Assembly: GCA_013397845.1 (NCBI GenBank)
Contig: VZTG01008541.1
Location: forward strand, 375,481 to 439,480
DNA: 64,000 nt
From: Melanocharis versteri
Lineage: Eukaryota > Chordata > Aves > Passeriformes > Melanocharitidae
Reading direction: 5' to 3'
Both the position numbers and the translations under genes were made by a program. Below the pieces are notes generated by a model. The model had not been told where the DNA came from. It saw nothing but the letters and a program-made list of their open reading frames with translations, and made no database searches. Of this stretch, positions 34,564 through 63,515 are shown piece after piece. Numbering within the stretch: the stretch's first letter is position 1; every line of letters starts with the position of its first letter.

Positions 34564-34569
34564 TTTAAT
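34564..34569 (-). promoter_or_regulatory. GJB1: GJB1 polyadenylation signal (ATTAAA variant)
   Basis: ATTAAA on the minus strand about 130 nt after the GJB1 stop. No better signal occurs before the promoter region of the next connexin, so the 3' UTR is probably short. Confidence 0.55.
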
Positions 34570-34695
34570 GGCCCAAGATGCCCTCCTGGCCATTTAGGAG
34601 AGCCAGACTCGCACCTAAGGGATGCTATCCTTGGGACAGGGACAGTAACAGGCCTGTGGGGTGACTGTGGGGCCAGAGCCCCTGCAGTGGTGGCC

Positions 34696-35535
34696 CTAGC
34701 AGGCAGAGCAGCGGTCACCCTTCTCCTGCAGCCCAGAGTTGCGGCGCAGCATGTCCTTGAGGGAACCGTCCTGCTCTGTCAGCAGCTGGTTGATCTCGTT
34801 CTGCTTGTACTCGGAGGAATGCTTGTGCCCATAGAAGGAGCCCTTCCCTGACGAGGGGTTGGAGTGGTGCTGGCTTCGGCGGGCACAGGCCCGCACCACC
34901 AGGTAGACCAGCTCTGCCATGTTGAGGACGATGCAGACACTGGAGGTGACCAGCATGAAGACAGTGAAGATGGTCTTCTCGGTGGGCCGGGAGATGAAGC
35001 AGTCGACAGTGTTGGGGCAGGGGTAAGCCTCACACTTGACCAGCCGCATCATCTGGTAGCCTGGGTAGAGCAGGTAGAAGATGTACATGAACACGGCCTC
35101 GAAGAGCAGCCTGAAGACCACGCTGCAGACATACGTCCACCACAGCGAACCCGCTATGCGCATCTTGTGCTTCTTGACCTCTTCCATGTGTTTGGCATCC
35201 CCATGCCCTGTCAGCATCAGCAGCTTCTTCTCCTGGTGCTGCTGGTAGGCCACGTGCATGGCCACGAGAAGGGCTGGTGTGGTGACGAGGATGAGCTGCA
35301 GGGCCCACAGACGGATGTGGGAGATGGGGAAGAAGTGGTCATAGCAGACGCTGTTGCAGCCAGGCTGCTGGGTGTTGCAGGTGAAGGCGGCTTTCTCGTC
35401 CCCCCAGACGCTCTCGGCTGCCACCACCAACACCATTATCCGGAAGATGAAGATGACGGAGAGCCAGATGCGCCCGATGGCAGTGGAGTGGCGGTTCACC
35501 CCGCTCAGCACTGTGTAGAGGCCAGCCCAATTCAT
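34696..35535 (-). CDS. GJB1: GJB1, gap junction beta-1 (connexin 32), 279 aa
   Basis: A beta connexin forming gap junctions, in mammals prominent in hepatocytes and in Schwann-cell myelin; mutations cause X-linked Charcot-Marie-Tooth disease. Nearly co-linear with human Cx32 (283 aa). It begins MNWAGLYTVLSGVNRHSTAIG with the conserved R22; E1 cysteines are 53, 60, 64 and E2 cysteines 168, 173, 179; SRPTEKTIF is present. The C-terminus ends GDRCSAC, including the prenylation-type CSAC box. The coding region is one exon, with an acceptor at 35548-35549 (ctctctcctgcag) placing an intron in the 5' UTR, as in mammals. Confidence 0.98.
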   Translation of the reverse strand: MNWAGLYTVLSGVNRHSTAIGRIWLSVIFIFRIMVLVVAAESVWGDEKAAFTCNTQQPGCNSVCYDHFFPISHIRLWALQLILVTTPALLVAMHVAYQQHQEKKLLMLTGHGDAKHMEEVKKHKMRIAGSLWWTYVCSVVFRLLFEAVFMYIFYLLYPGYQMMRLVKCEAYPCPNTVDCFISRPTEKTIFTVFMLVTSSVCIVLNMAELVYLVVRACARRSQHHSNPSSGKGSFYGHKHSSEYKQNEINQLLTEQDGSLKDMLRRNSGLQEKGDRCSAC

Positions 35536-35690
35536 CGTTTCTCACGTCTGCAGGAGAGAGCGGTGAGAGATGGTGTTAGGAGCAGGAAGGGACCCCTGGC
35601 TGAGAGCCAGCAGGTCCTGGCTCCAGTGGCAGCGGCCCCAGGAGGGACCTGGGAGCAACTGGGTGGCAGCCCTGGCAGGTGGAGAGCAGG

Positions 35691-35725
35691 ATGGACAGAC
35701 AGGAGGACGGACAGACAGGAGGATG
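35691..35725. repeat. Short tandem repeat, 17-bp unit
   Basis: About two copies of 'gga(t/c)ggacagacaggag' in the GJB1 5' UTR intron. Too short to interpret. Confidence 0.5.
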
Positions 35726-36242
35726 GCAGCATAGCTCCTGCTCCTGACACGGCTCAAGGCAACATTTTGGCCAGAGCAGGCAGGAGACTGGCGGCCCCAG
35801 GAGTGCCAGATGCTCCAGTCCTGCCATCCCACACTGGCACAGAGATCCTAACCCACAGCTGCCACAGAGAATGGGGTGAAGCCCCCACAGCTCCGCAGGG
35901 ATCCCCAATACCCAGGGCTGAGCTCTTTGGCTAGGAATGGACCCAAGGAGCTTCCTGGGCTCCAAGGCACCAACGTCTCCCTTTGTCCTCCCATGATCTG
36001 CAGGAGCAGGGCCAGGGAGCCCTGAGCTGGGGTCTCCCCCCGTGCAGCCCTGCAGTGCCACCCTCCCAGAGCCATCCTTGCCCGGGGAACACGGGGTGAC
36101 CCCATCCCCAAGCACAGACCCCCGCCCCACCGGAGCCACCCACTGGCACTGAGCAGCGCCGGGAGCTGCTTCCCACCCCCGCATGAGCCTGGGCGGCTGG
36201 GATCAGCCACCCTCCGGTGTAGAGGATCCTAGCCACGCGTAC

Positions 36243-36400
36243 CTGCCGGTGAGGAAGGGTCCTCGCAAGCTGCCCCCAGTGCCCCTCTAAGGTCTCATGC
36301 CTCCCGCAGGAGAGCTCTGCTCCGCCTGCCCTCGTCTCTCTCTGCCACTGCCCTGCACTGGAAGTCATATGCTGCTTTATAAACTATTTACATACAATGG
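36243..36400 (-). promoter_or_regulatory. GJB1: GJB1 proximal promoter and untranslated exon 1 (P2-like)
   Basis: Reading the minus strand: CATTGT (SOX-type site, + 36394-36399), then a TATAAA box (+ 36376-36381), then about 100 nt of transcribed-looking sequence ending at the donor GGCAG|GTACGC (exon end 36243). Splicing to the acceptor at 35548 removes a 695-bp intron. The arrangement resembles the mammalian GJB1 P2 promoter, which is driven by SOX10/EGR2. The start site near 36350 is inferred from the TATA position. Confidence 0.55.
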
Positions 36401-37975
36401 GGCCTTTATCGGCCCCTGAACAACACACTTTAGCATTCAGATCTAACGCCCTGACTTCCGCCCACCCTGGCCAAACAAAGTGCCTGTGTGCTGCATTCCC
36501 GCTGCTCGGCCCTGCACCCACTCCCACCTGCCCACCACGCCCCGCACCGACCACGGCCGCAGCCCCCCCGCCCGCGGGGTGCTCTGGGCTCTGCCCGGCG
36601 ACACCCACGCCACAGACATCGCTGTGCCGGACAGGCCACCCAGGGTGTCTGGAGATCCCTTTCCCAGGAAGCATGGCCCAGCCCAGCTGCGTGCCCATCC
36701 CGCATGGATGGCACGGGGCACTGGAGCAGGGGTGGCACAGAGCACTCGGTGGGCTGCCGTGGGGCTGGGTGGCACAGGGTACCGCTTCTGGGAGTCCTGC
36801 CATCTCCTCAAGGCTCTGGCGCCAGCAGCAACGTCGGTGAGAGCACTGGAGCTGCCCCGCGTGTGCCCCGTCCCGTCGGGGACATGGGAGAAAGGCGGGA
36901 GGAGTGACGCTGGCTGTGCGCTAGCTGGGGCTGCCCTCAGCGCGGGGGCAGCGCTCCTCCCCCAACGGGCTCACTGGCGCTGCCCTACTGCTCGGACACG
37001 GTGGTGGGGACAACAATCCCTGTGCTCGCACACCCCCCGTGCCCCTCAGGACTGAAGGGACCTTTTGCCATCCCTGCAGGAATGGCGCCATGTCCCTTTG
37101 ATTTTGTCCCCAGCCTCAGGTGGGGAGCAGCACATCCAGTAAACCCTACCAGCTGGGTGCCTGGAGGTTGGCAGGGCAATTAATGCCATCCCAAATGCCA
37201 CCTCCTTCCTTTGGCCCAAGGTGCGAGCACCCGGAGCTGTGCAAGCGGTGGCGGCCAAAGACCGTCCAGCAAAGCTGTGAGCACGCAGCTTGTGCCCGCA
37301 TTGCTCCTCTCCCCACTCCCGCCACGAGGGCCAGCATTGCCGGCTCTCCTCTCCCTGGCCCATGGCCGAGCCCTGCTGTGGCCCCCACTCTGGCCCCCCT
37401 GGTGCTCCCCAGCTGGGGGACAGGTGGCCACCCCCGCAACGGTGCTGTGCCCTCCAGGTTCTCACCTCAACACCAGGACAACCAACGCGCTTTGGGATTG
37501 CAGCAGTCTCAGCCTCCAACGCGGCACCCTGGACTTTATACTACCCTGCAAGCACGTCCCCCACCCCCTCCCAAACAGCCTTGCTCCTTCCACGACTCGC
37601 CAAGTGAACGCCGCAGGTGTGTCCAGCCTGGCTCCCACCCACCCGCATCCACCACGGCAGCGGAGCATCCCCCGGGGCCAGCCCCGGGGCTACTGCAGCA
37701 CCGAGGCGGGGCCAGCCCCCCAGGATGGGCCCTGCGGAGATTTCTGGTCCCTGTGGCCCCAGTCCCCTGCTGTGAGCATCCTCCTCGCTGCATTCCTTGC
37801 AAGCCAGGCACATGCACCGTGGCGGAGCTCTGCTTTCCACCCGGGGGATGGCTTTGGGTACCCCCAGCTCCTGAAGCACCTTGATCTGCTGCTGCAGGCT
37901 GCCGGCTGGTCCATGGGGAGCCACCAATACCCAGATTTAATGTGTAAAAGTGCGGCTGGGTAAAGGCAAACAGCC
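36401..37975. other. GC-rich DNA upstream of the GJB1 proximal promoter
   Basis: No gene is recognised. Many overlapping open frames on both strands reflect low stop density in GC-rich sequence and have no resemblance to known proteins. The part at 36530-36610 and 36830-36970 is moderately CpG-rich. Confidence 0.5.
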
Positions 37976-38760
37976 TGTCAACGATTAACTCGGCTGGCCC
38001 GCTTCAAGGTCCCGCCGCCCAGCACCCCGCCAGGGACGTGGCGACCCTGCTGCCCATCCTGGGCCCCTGGGCTGGGCTGCAGGGGCCCGCGCGCCATCCC
38101 TCGCAACGAGGGTGACAGTGGTGCCGGTGTCTCCGCCACGGGGACGGCGGGGTGGCACTGTGGAGCGGCTGGGGGCGGCTAGGGGTGCCCCCGCAGCGGG
38201 GCGGGGGGCGGTGGGCAGTGAGATACCGCGGCTGGCCGCTGGTGCGGGGCGGGCTGGGGCCATCAGGGCCACAATCTCAGTCCCCGATAAGCCGCCGCCA
38301 ACTAAGTNNNNNNNNNNNNNNNNNNNNNNNNNNNNNNNNNNNNNNNNNNNNNNNNNNNNNNNNNNNNNNNNNNNNNNNNNNNNNNNNNNNNNNNNNNNNN
38401 NNNNNNNNNNNNNNNNNNNNNNNNNNNNNNNCGGCCGTGGCAGCAGGTGGCGCTGCGGGGCCGGGCGGGGGGCGGCGGGGCCGCACCTGCCCGCGGCAGC
38501 GCCCGGCGGGGCTCGGCGTGGGAATCCGCCCGAAATACAGTAAAAACGGGGGAAAAAAACCAAACAGGAAAGAGGAGGAGGAACCCAGGGCGCTGCTGTC
38601 CAGCACGGTGCCCGCCCGCTGTCCTGGCAGGGAGTTGGCTGGGAGGACCAGAGGCCCCGGGGGTGGGCGGCAGCGCGGCAGCCCCCTCGCCTGTTTGCAG
38701 CGGGTTGAACTGCGAAAGCCATCGGTCAAGGACAGGCTGTACTAGACAGCCGTGGCCGGC
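37976..38760. promoter_or_regulatory. CpG-island-like block, interrupted by an assembly gap
   Basis: CpG dinucleotides are dense on both sides of the unsequenced stretch (for example 38120-38260 and 38432-38530). It lies about 2.5-3.2 kb upstream of the GJB1 ATG and beyond the 3' end of NLGN3, so it could serve as a distal alternative GJB1 promoter. No exon or donor was assigned. Confidence 0.55.
38308..38431. other. Assembly gap, 124 N
   Basis: Run of undetermined bases inside the most CpG-rich part of the window. Any frame translated across it is meaningless. Confidence 1.
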
Positions 38761-40647
38761 GGTGCCTCCAGTACTCAGAAAACTGCCCCGCCCGCGACCA
38801 CGTGGGCCAGAAACGGGCTCTTTGTTAATGACGCTAATTGTGAAGTTAATTGGTGTCTGAAGGTGTTGCGGAGAGGTCAAAGACGTGGGCACGTCTAACG
38901 CAGAAAAGCTGATGAGATGGGCAGGACTGAGCCAGCATGCGGATGGCGGGACTGGGGTGACGCAGCTGCTGGCACCCTGCTGGGGTCAGAGAATTTGCAG
39001 CCCAGCAGTCTGTATCGGTACGATGGACAAAATCAAGCTTGAACCATCACTGAAACATCTCCACTGGCAGGAGGACTGCGGAGGAGGCTTCCAGAGTCCC
39101 CTTTCCCTGGCCATTCTGCCCCAGGGAATGGCTCAGCCTCTTCACTGGATGGCCACCGCAGTGCAGGGGCCGCTGGGCTTCCAGGCTTGGACTGACAGCA
39201 GCACAGGCATCCCCGGATCCAGGCTGCTGTTCTCAGAGACACAAAACTCTCTGCTCTGAGTCAACTGCCAGGAAGGTCACTGGCAGTGGGTGAGCACAGA
39301 AATCCTTTGTGCTGCTGCAGCACAGGGCAGAGGGGGTTGCAGCGTAAGACTTAACAGCTTGTCCTGCCTGCTTGTGAGTCTGCTCTCCTGTGTCCTGGGT
39401 GCATCAGAAGTGGGGGGAACAGGACAAGAACATCCCAGTGATGCTTCTGTGAAGAGCAGCATCCCTGCCCTCCTGCTGGCTGTGAATCCTTGAGCAGCCA
39501 GAAGCCAGCCACGGGTCACTCACTCCCTCCCATGCCAGGGACACCTTTGCAGCTGACTTCCCTTATGATTCTCTTTGCCAACAGCCCTAAACATGTCCCC
39601 TGAAGCAGAGGATGTCCCACAGTTGTCACGCAGATGTGAACTGTTCATACCCTCTGGGATACAGTGTCCCTTGAGCTTTGCCAGGTCTCCAAAGAAAAGC
39701 TGTTGATGGTCAAGGACACCCTGGACAGATGGCAGCCTCAGGAGTTTTGCAAAGGCAGTAGCATGATAGCAGTGGGTTGTCTGTCACCAGCTTGCCTTGG
39801 GGTCCTAGCTGGGTTGGCTGTGCTGGCACATGTGGCAGCATGCAGCTGGGGCTGTGCAAGGATGAGAGGGGACAGAAGGGCAGGGCAAGCCCCTAATCTG
39901 GGGCAGAAAGGCATCGCCCCTTCAAGAGGGCACTAGGCACCCTGTGGGATGCCACAATGGGCAGCACCAGGGCTTTTAGGGGGGTCCAGCACAGGGTCTG
40001 GAGCACGGTGCTGAACAGGGTGACATGTGCCCATGGCACTGGAGCTGCAAAGGTCCCCCGGGAGAGAAGGGCAGAGCCCCACACTCAGCCTCCTACACAG
40101 GCTGTCCCCCTGCCTGCCCCGGCTCCCCTGGCTCGGGGCCTCGGCCCTGGCTCCCGTGTCTGCACGCTGCCTGGAGGCAATTCAGCCCCCCCACTCCGCG
40201 CCTGGTTTCCATGGCAACTCCAGTTGAAATTACATTAAAAAGAAATGAAACCAGCAGCTTTTCTGTTTGGCAAGTAGGGGGAGGGGAGCTCAGCTGGGAA
40301 AGGCTGGGGAAGGGGTTTGAAGTTTGGAGGGAGGGGGCTGTGGGACAGATGCATTCCCACATGGGGTCCCGGTGCCGGGGGCAGCAGGGCTGGGGGGATG
40401 CGGGGACACTGTGGCACTCGGTGTTGGCAGTCCTGGATGCTGTGGTGCCAGCTTGCATGTGTGCTGCACTGGGGGTCCAGCACCCCGACAGGGTGGGGTG
40501 ATAGCAGGGTGCTCCTGCTGCCTCTGTGGGGTGGGTGCCAGGGACATGAGGACCAGCACAGGGCACCCCACCCAGCCCGGCAGTTCCCGGCCCCTGCATG
40601 CTCCAAGAAGAGGCGAGACACACTGCTATTAAAAATATCACTTCTGT
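38761..40647. other. Intergenic sequence between GJB1 upstream region and NLGN3 3' end
   Basis: No gene or clear repeat is seen. The left edge (38823-38885) is AT-richer, with GTTAAT-type motifs and an AGGTCAAAG element, discussed as a possible liver-type promoter. The rest is unremarkable GC-rich DNA. Confidence 0.5.
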
Positions 40648-40767
40648 TTTATTTGGAATTTGTTACTCTGCGCGGGTGACAGGGTATAAATACATTCTCC
40701 AACGAGCATCCTCACCCTCAGCCCTGCGCGGGGTGGGGGCCGGGGCGGGGTGCAAGGCCGTTGTTGT

Positions 40768-40831
40768 GCTGGCCCCGGGCAGTAGGGCCAGCAGGGCCAT
40801 CGATGCGCTGGCCCCGGGCAGTAGGGCCAGC
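40768..40831. repeat. Two perfect 25-bp repeats, each an inverted repeat
   Basis: 40768-40792 and 40807-40831 are identical. Each folds as an 8-bp stem (GCTGGCCC / GGGCCAGC) with a 9-nt loop, giving two identical hairpins with a 39-bp period. They lie in the candidate extended NLGN3 3' UTR, about 115-180 nt before the distal AATAAA. Confidence 0.8.
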
Positions 40832-41073
40832 CGGCACCGGTGCGTCACGGCCGCCAGCACGGGCAGCGTCTGCCAGCCGGACCGTCTTGCACAGGGACGA
40901 GATACGGTGTCCCCACAAGGACCTGTCCCTCTCTCCTGCCTCCCCAGGCCCCAGGTGCTAGTGCTCACCATGGGGGCTGAGACTGGGGTACCCCACGTGG
41001 GATTCCCTGCAGCTCCTTCTCCATGCCCGACCACACCAGAGCCACTCTCCTGGAGCCACGTGTGGCTCGGTGG

Positions 41074-41112
41074 CCACAACAGCCCAGCAGATTCCACAAC
41101 AGCCCAGCAGAT
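41074..41112. repeat. Two direct 19-bp repeats
   Basis: 'ccacaacagcccagcagat' occurs at 41074-41092 and 41094-41112. A small tandem duplication in the NLGN3 3' flank or UTR. Confidence 0.7.
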
Positions 41113-42516
41113 GCCCCAGCCCCAGCACAGGTGCTCCCAGCCCCACACAGGCTGCATCACCCCTAGAGTCCCTGCCCAGGCGTCTGTTCCAGCTGCACGT
41201 CCTGGATGCCGGAGCTGGGGTCACCCCACGATGGGGTAAGGGCCCCAGTGGAAGCAACCTAGGAGGCAGAGTTGATGTTGGTGAGCAGCTCACCCTGCTC
41301 CTGTCACCCCACTCCTGCCGCAGGCTGCAAACCACTGGCTCTGCTTTCGGGCAATGGCGTGGGCAGGGAGGGCACAGCACAGCCCTGGGGCAGTGGTGAA
41401 GGGATGTGGGATGCTCCTGGGGGAGCGGGGCAGGGTGGGGAACATGAGGGGCTGTCCTGGGTTCATGGGAGTGAACAGACAGTGCTCGGAGCAGGTGATG
41501 CCCACACGGGGCGGTGGGTGGCACTGGCCAGTGGTGGCAGTGAGGGACCGGGGCGGGGGTGCTCGCAGGCAGGCCGTTGGATAGGCTTTTTGGCTGAGAT
41601 ACGTGGGCACGGGTGACAGAGGAGGGAGAATATCAAAAAATACAAAAGAGCGCGGCCCCACAGTGCAGGAGGCACTGCCCTGCCTGGTGCCCACCCACGG
41701 CAGGCGGGCGCCATGGGGGGCCGGCACCGTGCGCACACGCTGGCTTCTAACTGGCTTTTTATTTTATATCAAGAACACTTGGTTTTAAAATCTTTACAAA
41801 GGACAAAACGCGGCGACTCCGTTAGTGTGTAAAGAACTAAAGATCTGCTTAAAAAACGTCTCTGCAAAGAGAAATGACTGACACAAAAGAGATTCTCTGC
41901 AGCGCAAAGAGGGGCAGAGGTGCCAAGTCTCCGGCCCAGGGCCCCACTCCCGGGGTCCCTGAGCCCCGGCACCAGCCCCAGCGCCCGCACCCAGCACAAG
42001 GCCAGGTCCCTGGATCCTGCCCATTCCCTCTGCCTATAGCACCATGGCCTGGGGCCACTTCTCAGCACAGTGAAGGAGCCTTTTCCAGGGCTGCCAAGAT
42101 GCCTGGGGATGTCTGGGCACTGGCTGAGAGGGATGCCCAGTCCTGCTCCTCGTCAGTCCCAGGGTGCTTGGTGGGCTCAGCACTGGGGATGCGATCGCCC
42201 CACTGGGAGGCACAGCCACGGCACTGGGAGCCCCGTGGCCACTGACAGTGGGGTACCCCTGCCCACCTGCACGGGTGGGTCGTGCAGGGTTACACTGTGT
42301 CCCTCCTGCACCCCACTGGCGTCCCGGGGCAACCCACGGGGCCCTGAGGCCAGGAGAGTCAAAGCACTTCTCAAAAGTTAGATAGGAACAAAAGAAAGCG
42401 CTGGGGCCACTCTGGGACCCCACAGGTCTCTGGGCTGGGAGCTGCACCGTCCGTCGGCGCGGCCCCTCCGTCCGGGGGCTCTGTGGGCCCCGCCGGTCCC
42501 TCTGCCAGTGTCTGCT

Positions 42517-42550
42517 GCGTGTGTGTGCGTGCGTGCATGCGTGTGCGCCG
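42517..42550. repeat. GTGC/GT-type microsatellite beside the NLGN3 stop codon
   Basis: Alternating 'gtgtgtgtgcgtgcgtgcatgcgtgtgcg' begins about 12 nt downstream of the NLGN3 stop on the transcript. Alternating purine-pyrimidine sequence of this kind tends to vary in length and can adopt Z-DNA. Confidence 0.75.
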
Positions 42551-42561
42551 GCGGCGGGCAG

Positions 42562-61769
<19,208 letters not shown>

Positions 61770-62569
61770 TGTCTGGGAGAAACAGCACCAACATCCAGGC
61801 CTGAAGCTCCTGGGGCGAGGTCTCAGAGCAACCCCATCACACCAAGCCTCCGATTTGCCCACCAGGAATGGATGGAGCAGAAGAGACAGGAGCCAGGAGC
61901 ACGCAGCCCAGCCACACCTTCTGCCGGGTGAGTCGGGAGCACGGACGCAGGGAGATGTGGCACCAGCTCCTCACAGCCTCCCGGCTGCCTGCTGCTGCCT
62001 GCCTGCCAGCGGCCCAGCCCGGAGGTGACTGCTGATACTGTGGAGAGATGGAGGGAATTAACAGCAGACTTGCTCTGGAAGAGTCGAAGACCTGCAGTGC
62101 AGAAGGAGCCAGGATCTCTGGCTGAGCCTCCCACCCATGGGTGCTCATTGGCTCTGCCACCACCCGGGCAGGTGGCTCTGGGAGCAGGCAAAAGCGGGCA
62201 GAACCAGCAGAGCATGTGCAGGCACACAAACTGTCTGCCCATGCCTGCAGAGCCTGTCCCCAGCGCCCAGGGGCTGCCCAGAGCATGGGTGCCAAGATAA
62301 GCAGACAGTGCTATGTCCCTCCCCATAAGGAGCCCGCTGGACACCACTGGTGCCAAGCACAGCCCCCGCACAAGACCCCACTGGCACCTCTCCTCTCCTG
62401 GCTGAGCCGGAGCCGCCTGTGTGCCCACACCACACAGCCTGTGCTCCGTGCCTGGGCTTCACCACAGCACTGCTCCCCTGTTCGGGTGCCACCACCCCTC
62501 ACACACCAGCAAACCAGACCCACGTGTCCTAGCCAGGCACCCATCTCGCCCACCAACACAGCTCCCCTC

Positions 62570-63130
62570 AGCTTCCCCCCTCCGCCGGCCAAAGCAGCAG
62601 ACCCCGGGCAGGACCCGGCTGCCGGGCGGGCAGTGGGGAACAGCCAGAGCGCTTGTGGGCATCTGCCCTCCCTCCCTCCCACCCGCTCCCGGCCCCGGCA
62701 AGCCCGCGGAGGCAGAGCTGCGCTCCCACGTCCCCGCCCGGGCTGGCAGCATGAGGAGGAGCAGCTGTGGCAGCCCCCGTGGGGCCCGCGGGGAAGGGAG
62801 GGCACTGCAGATGGGGACCCGCGGATGTGTGTCAGCGAGCAGAGCTCCTGTGCCAGGGAGCCCTCGCTGGAGGCTGTGTGGATCCTCAGCGCTCTGCCCT
62901 TCACCTTCCCGCACCGCCTGTCGCATTCAGGGCTTATGTAAGTGCCCCCCGCCTCGGCTCCCCCCGCCAGCACCGCTGCTCCCGGGGGACCCGGGCACGG
63001 GGAGCCGCGGGGGCCGCACCCGCCCGGTGCTCCCCCCGCCCCGGCCCGGCGAGCGCAGCATCAGCCGCCGGCCGGCTCCGCTCCTCGGCGGGCGGGTCTT
63101 CAGCCGGGTCCCCGCGAAAAGGCGGTGGTG
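62570..63130. promoter_or_regulatory. NLGN3: CpG-island-like block, probable NLGN3 promoter region
   Basis: Very GC-rich with frequent CpG (densest at 62945-63120), located 0.8-1.4 kb upstream of the NLGN3 start codon on its 5' side. A start site was not identified. Confidence 0.55.
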
Positions 63131-63399
63131 GCTCAGAGGATACTCACTCGTCCTGTCTCAGCCACATGCCCTCACCCTGGGGGAGACGGCAGCGGTGGGG
63201 AGGCACCTCCGCTCTGCCCCAGGGCATCCTTACGTGCCCACCCGGTGTATCTCTCCCAGGCTCAGAGGGGAGCAGAGTTGTCTTGAAATTATTGGAGCAC
63301 AAAATAAGGGCTGTATGCAGATGGGAGTCAGCAGCTCTGGTGGAGGTTCAGTTGGGCAGGGATTCCACAAATAGAGAACACCTCATCCAATGAGGAAAA

Positions 63400-63515
63400 T
63401 CTGCAGGAAAAAAACCCACCGACACAAAAAAAAACCCCCAAACCTCCCAGACAGACAAACAGAAACCCACAAAAAAACCCACCCAAACAAAACACAACCA
63501 AAAACCCTCACAGAA
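63400..63515. repeat. A/C-rich low-complexity tract
   Basis: Nearly G-free A/C sequence with A-runs of up to nine and many 'aaccc' blocks. Non-coding. Confidence 0.75.

Larger units (their letters stand above)
40648..42561 (-). promoter_or_regulatory. NLGN3: NLGN3 3' UTR with two candidate polyadenylation signals
   Basis: Minus-strand AATAAA occurs at + 41758-41763 (about 0.8 kb after the stop) and again at + 40648-40653 (about 1.9 kb). The segment 41755-41890 is much less GC-rich than its surroundings and looks like a conserved 3' UTR block just before the proximal signal. Which site is used cannot be told from sequence. Confidence 0.55.

Noticed and set aside
34864..35934. 356-codon open frame on the + strand
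   Set aside because: Antisense shadow of GJB1 running into its 5' intron; no protein resemblance.
37120..37963. Overlapping ~250-codon open frames upstream of GJB1
   Set aside because: Pro/Ser/Cys-rich in several frames at once, no splice context and no known family.
38112..38745. Open frames spanning the N run
   Set aside because: They exist only because undetermined bases contain no stops.
61770..61862. Upstream in-frame Met for NLGN3
   Set aside because: The acceptor CCCAG at 61773-61774 lies between it and the MWL start that matches other neuroligins.
62421..63374. 317-codon open frame on the + strand
   Set aside because: Lies in the CpG-rich NLGN3 5' region, Pro/Arg/Ala-rich with no recognisable domain. 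Low stop density explains it.
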